DNA of 57,284 nucleotides from Roseovarius sp. (GTDB taxonomy: Bacteria > Pseudomonadota > Alphaproteobacteria > Rhodobacterales > Rhodobacteraceae): positions 1 through 57,284 of the forward strand of contig NZ_JALUXE010000010.1 of NCBI RefSeq assembly GCF_027019125.1, written 5' to 3'. Of this stretch, positions 1-8,800 are shown piece by piece. The position numbers and the translations under genes were made by a program. Numbering within the stretch: position 1 is the first letter of the stretch; every line of letters starts with the position of its first letter. The notes under the pieces were generated by a model. The model worked only from the letters and a program-made list of their open reading frames with translations, was not told where the DNA came from and made no database searches.

Positions 1-63
1 ACCGCCTTCGGCTCGCCGCAGGATCGCGATGATCTGCGCCTCAGTGTATCTGCTTGTCTTCAT
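1..63 (-). CDS. IS3-family transposase OrfA, N-terminal fragment (partial at window edge)
   Basis: The 21 visible codons begin MKTSRYTEAQIIAILRRAEG, which is the classic start of the helix-turn-helix OrfA protein of IS3-family elements (IS407-like group). OrfA binds the IS ends and is normally joined to the OrfB integrase catalytic domain by programmed frameshifting. A strong ribosome-binding site (GAGGAG) sits 6 bases before the ATG at 63. The rest of the gene lies beyond position 1, so whether the element is intact cannot be judged. Confidence 0.8.
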   Translation of the reverse strand, partial: MKTSRYTEAQIIAILRRAEGG

Positions 64-122
64 TCGAAATCTCCTCGTTCATCTTGCCGAGAAAATTCTA
101 CTTTTGCAGCCCCTTAAATGCG
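1..122 (-). mobile_element. End of an IS3-family insertion sequence (runs off the left edge)
   Basis: The left edge holds the 5' end of an IS3-family orfA reading out of the window, preceded by about 55 bases of leader. The integrase reading frame to the right stops at 130-132, just where this leader begins, so the IS terminus probably lies near 112-130. The exact inverted repeat and target duplication cannot be set because the other end is outside the window. Confidence 0.6.
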
Positions 123-129
123 GGGGGGA

Positions 130-1992
130 TTACCCGGGCTTTTTGATGCCCCGGCTTTCGGTGTAGTATCCGAACCTCTTCGACATGATCGCGCTGAGCG
201 TCCCTTTGGACTTTGAGCGCTCAATATGAGGAAACAGGCGACTCAGGCCCTGTTGGCGGCGAAGGGTAACGAGTTCTGGCAGGCCAATGTCAGTCAAGGC
301 CCGATGCAGTGGAACGCTCCGAAAACCGTTGTCTGACTTCACTTCCTGCGAACCAATCTCGTTCTGGACCCGCACCGCCATGATCCCGGCGTCCGAGTAG
401 AAGTCGTTCACCCTCAGTTGCAAAATTTCTTCCAGCCGCAAGCCCGCGTACATTGCGATAAGCGGGCACCAGAAAAGCGGCTCGTCTTGTTCTGCCAGCT
501 CGTTTTGGAAGATTTCCGAGCCGAGTAGGGCGTAAATGTCTTCGCCCCAACCAACCCGTTCCACGCGCCGTTCGCTTCGCTTGCGCCGTTTGATCTCGGA
601 TGTGGTCAGCGTCCGCCCTTTGAACGGGTTCCCGTCAATCGCGCCGCTTTCGTGCGCATAGGCGAGGATTGCGTGCAATGCTTGCTGATGGCGCTTCATC
701 GTTGTCGCGGACAGCCGCACGACACGGGCTGCGGCTGCGGCTTCTTCGATCTCACCGGGCGGCTTGCCCTCGCGTCGCAGCTTTTCAATCAGCTCATTGA
801 TCCCGATTGTGTCGTGCTCGTCGGCGTCTTCGATAAACTGGCGCGCGGTGCGCTTGTCCTTGGACGATTTTCCGAAGTTCTTCGGAAGTCTTTGAAGCCA
901 ATCGTTGAATTCGATGATTTCCTCTTTGCCGATATCGCACAGCGGCAGATCACCGACGATCTCAACGAACAATCGAACCGACGATTGCCAGTTGCGCAGC
1001 GAGGTCCGTTCGAAGTTCCGGCCCGTCGCGGCATCGGCTGTCTCATCTTCGCGCGCGAGCGTGTAGCCTTGGCAGCGAAGGGCCAGGTACTTATCGGCAA
1101 AGTCGGCAAACTTCTGGGTGCTGTTCTTTCGCGGCGCTGGCGCAGGCGATGACTTTGGTTCCAGCGCGGGCACCATTCCGATTTTTTGCGCCGCGTCCAT
1201 TGCTTCTTTCAACGCAAGCGGGAAAGCGGCGTTGGCATCGGACGGGTCAAGGTTCAGCCGTTCGCAAGCGGCCAAATATTCCGACAATGTCGCACGGAAG
1301 GCATGTGTGTGCAGACCGAAATCAGCCACCACATAGTCGGCATAATAGTCATCGTTGGTTCGTGCGCCGTCACCGATATGGGCAAGGCGCGGGTGTTCCG
1401 GCTCGTTTTCTGGGTCGAAAAGTTCACCACATTTTGCCCAGTAGTCATCGCCGCGATCCTCCTCACAGGCGAGGGCATCGCGTTCTGCTTGGCACATTGC
1501 TTCCGCCTGTGGGCCATCTTCGACTTGTGGGGCTGGCTGCGCGTCCGCAAAGATCACCTTACCTTCGACACCGAGCGCCTTGCGCAAGTCCTGTTCCAAG
1601 ATGCGATAGGCGCGCAGCTTGACCCCATCGGGGAAGCTGGACGCTGGCCCGTGGGCGATTTTCTCGATTAGAGAACGGAAATGCTTGGCCATAGTCATCG
1701 CTATGGCGTCCATCATGTCGGTATCAAATTCGTGTTCGTTCATCACTGCCTCGATCATCGCCCACGCACGCTCAAAATCCGCAGAGATGAAGGCACCGAG
1801 AATGCGGGCCTCTCTCTTGGAACGGGTGCGCAAGCTGACCGCCAAATGGCCGCGCGCTTGCAGGCTGGTACCATTGTCGCAACAAGGCACTGATATTTGG
1901 TTATTTTGTGATGGATGTATGACAATAACCGGATAGCGGCGGCGATACCACCACACGGCACCGCGTTTCGTCAGGTAAGCAATGCGTCCCAT
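130..1992 (-). pseudogene. Tyrosine-type site-specific integrase, truncated at the C-terminus
   Basis: Integrase of a tRNA-targeted island. The N-terminal part (MGRIAYLTKRGAVWWYRRR) and the central arm-binding region are typical of large Rhodobacteraceae phage/island integrases. Near the end the first catalytic arginine box is present (AGLRLEEILQLRVNDF), but the protein stops a little after SRGIKKPG, before the HxxR box and the nucleophilic tyrosine. The stop coincides with the start of the IS3-type leader, so an IS insertion most likely removed the 3' part. I chose the ATG at 1992 (GGAG 6 bases upstream, and the usual MGRIAYL start); a GTG at 2040 would add 16 residues. The stump should be catalytically dead, which would strand the element unless another integrase helps. 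Confidence 0.82.
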
Positions 1993-2067
1993 CTTTGGCT
2001 CCGACTCTTTGGGCGCAGTAAAAACCGCACTTTGGGGCACAGAGGGTTGAGAATGACGTTTCTAAGC

Positions 2068-2107
2068 AAAAAGCCCAGCTAAGTCACTGACTTTGCTGGG
2101 CTTTTTT
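2068..2107 (-). terminator. Rho-independent terminator after tRNA-Asn (bidirectional shape)
   Basis: Stem AAAAGCCCAGC / GCTGGGCTTTT around a 15-base loop, with T-runs on both strands. It ends transcription of the tRNA on the minus strand before the integrase. Its place between the tRNA 3' end and the integrase start means the island junction is at or near this stretch. Confidence 0.8.
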
Positions 2108-2112
2108 GTGAT

Positions 2113-2187
2113 TGGCTCCGGCGGTAGGGATCGAACCTACGACCAATTGATTAACAGTCAACTGCTCTACCGCTGAGCTACGCCGGA
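2113..2187 (-). tRNA. tRNA-Asn (anticodon GTT), probable island attachment site
   Basis: The minus strand gives a complete 75-base cloverleaf: acceptor arms TCCGGCG / CGCCGGA, discriminator G, encoded CCA, and an anticodon loop CTGTTAA with GTT in the centre. The T-arm reads GGTTCGATCC. An integrase in the same orientation begins about 120 bases past its 3' end, the usual arrangement when a genomic island has entered the 3' end of a tRNA and rebuilt it. The distal direct repeat would be to the left, outside this window. Confidence 0.95.
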
Positions 2188-2266
2188 ACATGGGGGCCGT
2201 ATAGCAACCGGATTCGGAGAGGTCCAGAGGCTTTGTGACAAAAATTTAGGGAGAAGAGCATGTCGT

Positions 2267-3178
2267 TTAGGAGCGTGCGAATTTTGCGTCCGCATGCAAT
2301 CTACCCACCGGCGCGACTTGGGATTTCTGCATCAAGTCGATAAGATGCGCGAGCACGTTGCGGCGGGCGGCGGGAAGAAGGTTCTGGGGAGTGTCGGCAT
2401 AGACGCGGGCCGTGATTTCCGTTGTGTCAAGAGGCGCGTGGGAGAGGGTCTCTAGGATTGCCGTCTCGCGTGCCTTGCGATGCGCCACCAGCCAGTCAAG
2501 CCGGGCTTTGGGTTGCTCGATCGCGGCCCCATGACCGGGCAGGAAGCGCCGCGCCGACAGTCTGCCGAGCCGTTCGCAGGAACGCAGAAAGTCGGTCAGG
2601 TCGCCATCTGGCGGCGAGACCAGCGAGCTGGCCCAGCCCATCACCAGATCACCGGTCAACACGCTGTCGGCGATCTCGAAGCTCATGTGATTGCCGAAAT
2701 GTCCCGGTGTCCAATGCGCGGTGATCTGCCAACCGTCACCTGTTATCCGCTCGCCGTCACAGAGCACCAAATCAGGGGTAAAATCCGCATCCACCCCTTC
2801 GCCACCGCCCATCAGCCCGCTCTGGGCAAGGTGCTGCATCATCGCGCTGCGCCCGGCCCGGGCATCGCCATAGGCGAGCACTGGCGCGCCAGTTTCGGCC
2901 GAGAGGCGTGCGGCGAGCGGCGAATGATCGAGATGCGCGTGGGTGACGAAAATGTGGCTCACGCTCTGGCCTGGAGCTATGGCATCCATGATCGCCGCAA
3001 GATGGGCCGGATTATCGGGGCCCGGGTCAATCACTGCAAGGCGCCCTGTGCCGACGAGATAGGTGTAGGTGCCCCAAAACGTCATGGGGGACGGGTTTGG
3101 CGCCAGAATGCGGCGAATATCCTGCCCGAGGTCCTCGGCGATGCCGGTGGGCGGGCTTTTTTCCTGGGTCGCTTGCAT
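2267..3178 (-). CDS. MBL-fold metallo-hydrolase (LACTB2/glyoxalase II-like)
   Basis: A cytoplasmic metallo-beta-lactamase-fold hydrolase of about 303 residues. The metal site motif THAHLDHSPLAARL (HxHxDH) is clear, followed by the later histidines in TPGHFGNHMSF and LPGHG. The C-terminal 60 residues form the winged-helix-like cap seen in LACTB2-type enzymes. The substrate is not evident; relatives act as endoribonucleases or thioesterases. Start chosen at the ATG at 3178, with GGAAGAG just upstream; an upstream ATG at 3199 is less well placed. It is divergent from the histidine kinase gene, 39 bases away. Confidence 0.85.
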   Translation of the reverse strand: MQATQEKSPPTGIAEDLGQDIRRILAPNPSPMTFWGTYTYLVGTGRLAVIDPGPDNPAHLAAIMDAIAPGQSVSHIFVTHAHLDHSPLAARLSAETGAPVLAYGDARAGRSAMMQHLAQSGLMGGGEGVDADFTPDLVLCDGERITGDGWQITAHWTPGHFGNHMSFEIADSVLTGDLVMGWASSLVSPPDGDLTDFLRSCERLGRLSARRFLPGHGAAIEQPKARLDWLVAHRKARETAILETLSHAPLDTTEITARVYADTPQNLLPAARRNVLAHLIDLMQKSQVAPVGRLHADAKFARS

Positions 3179-3217
3179 GGCTCTTCCTTCTGGCAGCACG
3201 CGCAGCTAGGTTTAGCC

Positions 3218-4504
3218 ATGTCGCTGCGTTGGCTCAAACCCTATCTTCCGCGAAGCCTCTATGCTCGGGCGGTCTTGATCCTGCTGTTGCCGGTGATCAC
3301 GCTGCTGTTGGTCGTATCGCTCGTGTTTGCCCAGAGGCTGTTTGACGACGTTACGCAGCAGATGGTCAAGACCGTGGCGCGCGAGGTGCGGCTGGTTCTG
3401 GACGAACCCGAGGGCAGTCCGGTGGCCGCAATGCTGGAAATCGACCGGCGGCGTGTGCCCGCATCCCAGATGCCAGAGGCCGATGACTATGATTGGTTCG
3501 ACATTTCGGGCAGCGTGGTGGTCCGCGAACTGCGCAGCTATTTCGAGGATCTCGAGCGCGTTTCGCTGACCGACAATCAGTATGTCATGCTTTATTTTCA
3601 AAAGGATGGCGCGGTCACCGAGCTTGTATTCGACCGCCGCAGGGTCTCGGCGCGCCGACCCTACCAAGTGCTGCTCAATCTGGCCTTCTATGGCATCCTG
3701 ATGACCGTTGTCTCTTATGTCTACATGCGAAAGCAGCTCAAGCCGATTACCCGCCTTGCAGAGGCCGCAGAGGCCTTTGGGCGCGGGCGGCATGTGCCTT
3801 ATCGTGCGTCGGGCGCGCTAGAGGTGCGGGCGGCGGGCAATGCCTTTCTCGATATGCGGGCCCGATTGGAACGGCAGATGGAGCAGCGCACGCTGATGCT
3901 TTCGGGGGTAAGTCATGATCTCAGGACGCCACTGACCCGGCTGCGGCTGAGCCTTGCCATGCTGGAGGACGAGGAAGCGGCACCGATGCTGCGTGACGTG
4001 GTTGAAATGGAGCGCTTGCTGGACGGCTTTCTGGCCTTTGCGCGAGGTGCGCATGAGGGCGAGCCGGAGCCGGTTGATCCGATTGGCCTCGTGCGTCAGA
4101 TTGTCGAAGACGCGCAACGGGCGCAGAACCCCGTGACCTTGATCGAAGCGCGGGGCGAAGGAACCGTGGCCTTGCGCGCCGAGAATATTCGACGGGCCGT
4201 AGAAAACCTGATCAACAATGCTGTGCGTTATGGCACGCAGGCAGAAGTTTCGGTCGTGATGACCGAAAAATCCTTGAGAATTAGGGTTGAGGATGACGGG
4301 CCGGGGATCCCTCCCGATAGTCGGGGTGACGCCATCAAGCCCTTTACGCGGCTCGAGCCGGCGCGCAATCAGAATCGCGGCATGGGCGTGGGATTGGGCC
4401 TGTCGATTGTGCTCGATGTGGCGCGGGCGCATGGCGGCACATTACGATTGGGAGAGAGCGCCCGTCTGGGCGGGCTCAGCGCGGATATCGTCATCGCGCG
4501 CTGA
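3218..4504 (+). CDS. EnvZ-like sensor histidine kinase, no adjacent response regulator
   Basis: An inner-membrane sensor kinase of 428 residues. Two membrane segments (about 16-38 and 149-170) flank a periplasmic domain of about 110 residues; then HAMP, the H-box SGVSHDLRTPLTRLRL with H233, the N-box NLINNAVRYG, and ATP-lid motifs DDGPGIP and GVGLGLSIV. This order and size fit the EnvZ/osmosensor family. No OmpR-like partner lies next to it: the left neighbour is a hydrolase on the other strand and the right neighbour is a convergent helicase, so it is an orphan kinase here. The long open frame upstream of 3218 is not coding; the ATG at 3218 begins the signal-anchor region. Confidence 0.88.
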   Translation: MSLRWLKPYLPRSLYARAVLILLLPVITLLLVVSLVFAQRLFDDVTQQMVKTVAREVRLVLDEPEGSPVAAMLEIDRRRVPASQMPEADDYDWFDISGSVVVRELRSYFEDLERVSLTDNQYVMLYFQKDGAVTELVFDRRRVSARRPYQVLLNLAFYGILMTVVSYVYMRKQLKPITRLAEAAEAFGRGRHVPYRASGALEVRAAGNAFLDMRARLERQMEQRTLMLSGVSHDLRTPLTRLRLSLAMLEDEEAAPMLRDVVEMERLLDGFLAFARGAHEGEPEPVDPIGLVRQIVEDAQRAQNPVTLIEARGEGTVALRAENIRRAVENLINNAVRYGTQAEVSVVMTEKSLRIRVEDDGPGIPPDSRGDAIKPFTRLEPARNQNRGMGVGLGLSIVLDVARAHGGTLRLGESARLGGLSADIVIAR

Positions 4505-4534
4505 GGCACTTGGAAATTAAAATAAATCAGGTGC

Positions 4535-6076
4535 TTATCCGGCGCGTCTCTCGTCAAAGCTGAGTGCGATGAAGCTGGGAAGATGATCCCCAAGCCCCAC
4601 GACACGCGGCCCGCCGCCATGATCCTGGCGCCCACGTCCTTCTCTTTGGCGCGGCGCATTTTCGTCATTGCGGTCGCGAGTTCTGTCCGGGCGGGCTTCA
4701 TTTCGCTCTTGCCGAGGTTCGGGCGAGCGCTCGGACCGGCGTTCCTGTGGGCGTTCTGCCTGAGGGCTCGCTTCAACGGCCTGCTCGGCAGGTGCCTCGG
4801 GGGCCTTGCGAGCATTGGCGGGGCGCTCTTCGGATTTGCCACGGCTGACATTCCGCGTGCGGCGAGACTTGGTCGGGCGCTCGTCTGTGGCTTGCGGTTC
4901 TTCTGTTTCCGTCGTCGGCGGGGTGAAGGTCACGGGGCTTTCGACGCGCGGAATTTCCTTTTGAATCAATGCCTCTACACCGGCGAGATTCTTTTCGTCG
5001 CGCGGATTGCAGATCATCAGAGCCTTGCCGCTGCGACCGGCGCGACCGGTGCGGCCGATGCGATGGACGTAATCTTCGGCATGGCTGGGTACGTCGAAAT
5101 TGAACACATGGCTGACCGCAGGCACATCAAGGCCACGCGCGGCCACGTCGGAGGCGATCAGAAAGCGCAGGGTGCCTGCGCGAAAGCCGTCGAGTGTGCG
5201 CGTGCGCTGGCTCTGATCGAGGTCGCCGTGAATGGGCGCCGCATCATAACCGTATTTTATCAAGGACTTGGCGACCACATCTACATCAATCTTGCGATTG
5301 CAGAAGATGATCGCATTGCTGCACGTGTCGCCTTCGCGGTCGATCAGGGCGCGCAGCAATCTGCGCTTTTCGCTATCGGCCTTGTCGCGGCGGGACGGTT
5401 TGAACATCACCACGCCCTGCTCGATGTTCTCGGAGGCGGTGGCCTGACGGGCAACTTCGACCCGGGCAGGGTTGGACAGGAAGGTATTGGTCACGCGCTC
5501 GATCTCGGGGGCCATGGTGGCCGAGAAGAAAAGCGTCTGGCGGGTGAACGGGGTCAGGCTGAAAATCCGTTCAATATCAGGGATAAAGCCCATGTCGAGC
5601 ATGCGATCGGCCTCGTCCACGACCATGATCTGCACGCCGGTCAGCAAGAGCTTGCCGCGCTCGAAATGGTCGAGCAGACGACCCGGGGTGGCAATCAGAA
5701 CGTCAACGCCCTTGTCGATCAGCTTGTCCTGCTCCTTGAAGCTGACGCCGCCGATGAGCAATGCCTTTGTGAGCTTCAAGTGCTTGGAATATGTATCAAA
5801 ATTCTCGGCTACCTGAGCGGCCAGTTCGCGCGTGGGGCACAGAACGAGGCTGCGTGGCATCCGGGCGCGGGCGCGGCCGCGCGAGAGAAGCGAGAGCATC
5901 GGAAGGGTGAAACTGGCGGTCTTGCCAGTGCCGGTTTGAGCGATCCCGAGAACGTCGCGCCCTTCGAGGGCGTGGGGGATGGCTTCGGCCTGAATGGGGG
6001 TTGGCGTTTCGTAGCCGGCCTCTTCTATGGCTTTCAACACCTTGGGATTCAGGTTCAGATCGGAAAATTTTGTCAT
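4535..6076 (-). CDS. rhlE: DEAD-box ATP-dependent RNA helicase, RhlE type
   Basis: A cytoplasmic RNA helicase of 513 residues that unwinds short RNA duplexes, in relatives during ribosome assembly and RNA decay. All family motifs are visible: Q motif near TPIQ, AQTGTGKT, PTRELAAQ, TPGRLLD, DEAD, SAT, ARGLDVP and HRIGRTGR. About 120 C-terminal residues are a low-complexity tail rich in Arg, Glu and Pro, as is usual for RhlE and useful for RNA contact. A short perfect inverted repeat just upstream of the start codon is described separately. The gene is convergent with the sensor kinase, 30 bases apart. Confidence 0.93.
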   Translation of the reverse strand: MTKFSDLNLNPKVLKAIEEAGYETPTPIQAEAIPHALEGRDVLGIAQTGTGKTASFTLPMLSLLSRGRARARMPRSLVLCPTRELAAQVAENFDTYSKHLKLTKALLIGGVSFKEQDKLIDKGVDVLIATPGRLLDHFERGKLLLTGVQIMVVDEADRMLDMGFIPDIERIFSLTPFTRQTLFFSATMAPEIERVTNTFLSNPARVEVARQATASENIEQGVVMFKPSRRDKADSEKRRLLRALIDREGDTCSNAIIFCNRKIDVDVVAKSLIKYGYDAAPIHGDLDQSQRTRTLDGFRAGTLRFLIASDVAARGLDVPAVSHVFNFDVPSHAEDYVHRIGRTGRAGRSGKALMICNPRDEKNLAGVEALIQKEIPRVESPVTFTPPTTETEEPQATDERPTKSRRTRNVSRGKSEERPANARKAPEAPAEQAVEASPQAERPQERRSERSPEPRQERNEARPDRTRDRNDENAPRQREGRGRQDHGGGPRVVGLGDHLPSFIALSFDERRAG

Positions 6077-6080
6077 GTGT

Positions 6081-6097
6081 ATCCGTAGTTTACGGAC
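6081..6097 (-). promoter_or_regulatory. Hairpin immediately upstream of the rhlE start codon
   Basis: TCCGTA-GTT-TACGGA forms a 6-base-pair stem whose near arm ends within about ten bases of the ATG at 6076. On the messenger the CGGA of one arm is the only candidate Shine-Dalgarno-like stretch, so the stem may modulate initiation. Short and unverified. Confidence 0.3.
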
Positions 6098-6273
6098 ACA
6101 ATCCTGGCCCGTACGTCTAATGCGGGTTCGGGCCCCTCATGGGCCTGTGGTTCTCCACATGGATGACCCGCTGCGCAGCGTTTACCTGAGAACGCGGTCA
6201 GCGTCAATGCACAGCGGATTCTTGGTAACAATGCCAAGGGTGCGCGCCAGGATTATGCTGCGTTTGGAGCCAC

Positions 6274-7242
6274 TTACGTGTGTTTCGGAAAGTGGCGCAG
6301 GCGCTTGGCCTCAAGGTCGAGAGAGATGCGGTGCAGATGCCCGAAAGAGGCCAGCCGTTCCTGCAACTCCGGGGTGGCGGTGCAGACCTCGGTGAAGAAG
6401 CGGTGCAGGGCGGTTTCCCCGCCGTCCTCTTCGAGCATTTGAAAAAACTCATGCATATTAAAGGCATAGCCGTCGGAATGGGGCGCGGGTTTCAGCTCGG
6501 CACGATAGGAGCCCATGCTGAGCCGGTAGCGATAGGCGGCGAGCCAATGCTCCCATGTATCGGCGTGGTGATGGCAGAGGTATAGTTCATGTAATTCCTC
6601 AGCTTTGTCGTCCATCTGTTTGTTTATAAAGGCATTGTGGATGCGTAGAGTGATGTCGGGAAGGCCGGTGCGGACAAAGACCTTGCCCGCCACATGGCTG
6701 AGAAACCCGCCATTCAGATAGGGGCCGTAGCTGGGATAAATGGCGTTGGTTTGCGCCCGCCTTTCGGCCTGAGAGAGGGCGCAGGACTTGTAAGCTCTGT
6801 AAGGTTCGGCGCAGGTTTTGTAAGGTTCGGCGGCCAGTGCCTCGATCGGGCGGACGCGGGCGCTGATGCGGTTCGGCGCGACCTGTGACAGGCGGTCGGC
6901 GACGGTCATTTCGGACCAGAGGAATTCGTCCACGTCGATATGCGCGAGCCAATCGACCTGGGCCCGCCGGTTGAGGCAATGGGTGGCGTTGAGGGTCTGG
7001 CGGGACTGATGCTTGTCAGGGCGTCCCTTGCGTGACCGTCGCCGCCAATAGTCCTCGTCACAGAGGATGACGCGGCATTTGGGGTGGGCGCGCAGGGCGG
7101 CTTCGGCCTGCGGGTCGGGGGCATCAAGATAGACATGCACGCGGTGGGCGCCCAGATCGAGATGATGGGCGGCAAAGTTGAGCGTGTCGCGGGTGGGGGC
7201 CTTGATCGTGGCGACCACGCCCCAGGTGGGTGATGCGTTCAT
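6274..7242 (-). CDS. Glycosyltransferase family 2-like protein
   Basis: A protein of 322 residues that begins with a nucleotide-sugar-binding start (WGVVATIKAPTRDTLNFAAH) and has a DxD-type motif in LAHIDVDEFLW. This is the pattern of the family 2/92-like glycosyltransferases (Glyco_tranf_2_4) common in Rhodobacteraceae, often labelled as surface-polysaccharide enzymes. There is no signal peptide or clear membrane segment. The acceptor is unknown and there are no polysaccharide genes around it. It follows the MaoC-type gene by 41 bases on the same strand and may be cotranscribed. Confidence 0.8.
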   Translation of the reverse strand: MNASPTWGVVATIKAPTRDTLNFAAHHLDLGAHRVHVYLDAPDPQAEAALRAHPKCRVILCDEDYWRRRSRKGRPDKHQSRQTLNATHCLNRRAQVDWLAHIDVDEFLWSEMTVADRLSQVAPNRISARVRPIEALAAEPYKTCAEPYRAYKSCALSQAERRAQTNAIYPSYGPYLNGGFLSHVAGKVFVRTGLPDITLRIHNAFINKQMDDKAEELHELYLCHHHADTWEHWLAAYRYRLSMGSYRAELKPAPHSDGYAFNMHEFFQMLEEDGGETALHRFFTEVCTATPELQERLASFGHLHRISLDLEAKRLRHFPKHT

Positions 7243-7283
7243 GGGCGCAGGATGCGGTCAAGCCGCAGGGCGCGCAAGGGGCG

Positions 7284-7727
7284 TCAGTCGAACTTGCGCG
7301 AGGGGGCCAGAACGGTGGCTTCGCCGATCAGAACCTTCTTGCCATTCACCAGGCACCGGCAATCGAGTTGCACGCGGCGCTTGCCATGGTCGATGCCGAT
7401 CACTTCGACCTCGGCATGGACCATGTCGCCGGGGCGGACAGGGGCGAGGAACTTGAGGGTCTGGCCCATGTAGACGGTGCCATGCCCCGGCAGTTGCTCG
7501 CCGATCACGGCAGAGATGAGGCCCGCAGTCAGCATGCCGTGGGCGATGCGCCCCTCGAAAATGGTGTCCTGCGCGTAGTCGTCATCGAGATGCACCGGGT
7601 TGCGGTCGGTCGAGACCTCGGCAAACAGCTCGATGTCGCGGTCGGTCACGACTTTGCGCAGATGGCGGGTCATGCCCATCTCGATGTCTTCGATGCAGAT
7701 CGTGCCGCGCGGCATATTGTCCAACAT
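7284..7727 (-). CDS. MaoC-family (hotdog fold) dehydratase/hydratase
   Basis: A single hotdog domain of 147 residues. The hydratase signature is present: aspartate and histidine in STDRNPVHLDDDYA, then FEGRIAHGMLTAGLIS. Relatives hydrate 2-enoyl-CoA thioesters in fatty-acid or acyl-CoA turnover, and this one probably works as a dimer. I start it at the ATG at 7727 because GGAGG precedes it by six bases; the open frame continues upstream without a good signal. The neighbours give no pathway. Confidence 0.88.
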   Translation of the reverse strand: MLDNMPRGTICIEDIEMGMTRHLRKVVTDRDIELFAEVSTDRNPVHLDDDYAQDTIFEGRIAHGMLTAGLISAVIGEQLPGHGTVYMGQTLKFLAPVRPGDMVHAEVEVIGIDHGKRRVQLDCRCLVNGKKVLIGEATVLAPSRKFD

Positions 7728-7827
7728 TCGCCCCTCCGGTGGGTTTGGTGGGTAATTATCGGGCGATATTTTGGCCCATGTTGGAATTTTATTACTTTGC
7801 GGTTGCAGAAAAATCAAGCGCTTTCTG

Positions 7828-8700
7828 TCATCGGAGGAAACCGATCGTGTAGGTGGGAGAGGCGTTTTCCTTTGAAAGATAAGCAGTTAGTGCCGCCTCG
7901 TCGGGTTGGTGCGACGTTTTGGTCTCATTGGCTGCAAGCCCGCCCGAGATGAAGAGGGAATCGATATCCTCGCCCATGGCGCCCGCCACATCGGTATGCA
8001 CCCCGTCACCGATGGCGAGGATGCGGGTCTTGTCGACATCGCGGCCAAGCGACAGCAGGCGGCGGCGGGCGAGGTCGTAGATGGGCGGATGCGGTTTGCC
8101 GAAATAGAGGCTTTCCCCGCCCATTTCGGTGTAGAGGCGCGCGAGCGCGCCCGCGCACCATTCCCGCACCTCGCCGCGATCCACCACGATGTCGGGATTG
8201 GCGCAGAGGAGTTTCAGGCCCTTTTGCTTGGCATAGAGAAACTGTGGACGCAGGTCGGCGGGATCGGAATGGGGATCGAAAGGGCCGATGCAAACAATGC
8301 CTTCGGCCTCTTCCAGCGGAACGCGGGTGATCGGCACGGGGTTCTCGATCAGGTGAAGCGGATCGAAAAAGCGGTCATCGAAGGGTTGGCCAATGAACCA
8401 GACCTTTTCACCGACGACGCCCTGAAACATCGCGGCGCGGGCGCTGTCGCCAGAGGTGGCGATGGTATCCCAGGCGTCGCGGGGCACGCCAAAGCCGTCG
8501 AGCTGCTTTTCCACGCCGCCGCGCGCGCGGGGCGAATTGGTGACAAGCACCACGGTGCCGCCCTGCGCGCGATAGGATTTAAGGGCGGCCACCGCATCGG
8601 GCAGGGCGCGCACGCCGTCATGCACACAGCCCCAGAGATCGACAAAGAGCGCGTCATACTTGTCGGAAATGTCGGCGAGGGCGGTGATGAGGCGGGTCAT
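7828..8700 (-). CDS. HAD-superfamily hydrolase, NagD-like (TIGR01459 family)
   Basis: A cytoplasmic phosphatase-type protein of 290 residues. The HAD motifs are visible: LFVDLWGCVHDG (motif I, with Trp-Gly in place of the commoner DGV), VLVTNSPR (motif II), and FGKPHPPIYDLA with GDGVHTDVAGA (motifs III and IV). The family is widespread in alphaproteobacteria and its substrate is not settled. Its start is the clear ATG at 8700, preceded by GGAGCCGCAA. It lies in tandem with the flavin reductase upstream. Confidence 0.88.
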   Translation of the reverse strand: MTRLITALADISDKYDALFVDLWGCVHDGVRALPDAVAALKSYRAQGGTVVLVTNSPRARGGVEKQLDGFGVPRDAWDTIATSGDSARAAMFQGVVGEKVWFIGQPFDDRFFDPLHLIENPVPITRVPLEEAEGIVCIGPFDPHSDPADLRPQFLYAKQKGLKLLCANPDIVVDRGEVREWCAGALARLYTEMGGESLYFGKPHPPIYDLARRRLLSLGRDVDKTRILAIGDGVHTDVAGAMGEDIDSLFISGGLAANETKTSHQPDEAALTAYLSKENASPTYTIGFLR

Positions 8701-8765
8701 TTGCGGCTCCTGTACTGGCTTTGGCGCAGATATGGCAGGGGTGCCGCCGTTTGGCCAGCGGCGGA

Positions 8766-8794
8766 ATCGAGTATTTGGGCCAAGAAGAAGCGGG
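8766..8794 (+). repeat. Short copy of a dispersed intergenic repeat (GAGTATTT..GCCA..AAGAAG)
   Basis: The stretch GAGTATTTGGGCCAAGAAG followed by AAGCGGG repeats the core of a longer palindromic element found at 40001-40070 in this window. It sits in the 100-base gap between the HAD and flavin reductase genes. I recognise this core from many Rhodobacteraceae intergenic regions, but the number of copies in this genome cannot be seen here. Confidence 0.5.
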
Positions 8795-8800
8795 CGTGGT

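Noticed and set aside
2480..3217. N-terminal extension of the EnvZ-like kinase
   Set aside because: It lies antisense to the metallo-hydrolase gene and would precede the membrane anchor with unrelated sequence; the ATG at 3218 is the natural start.
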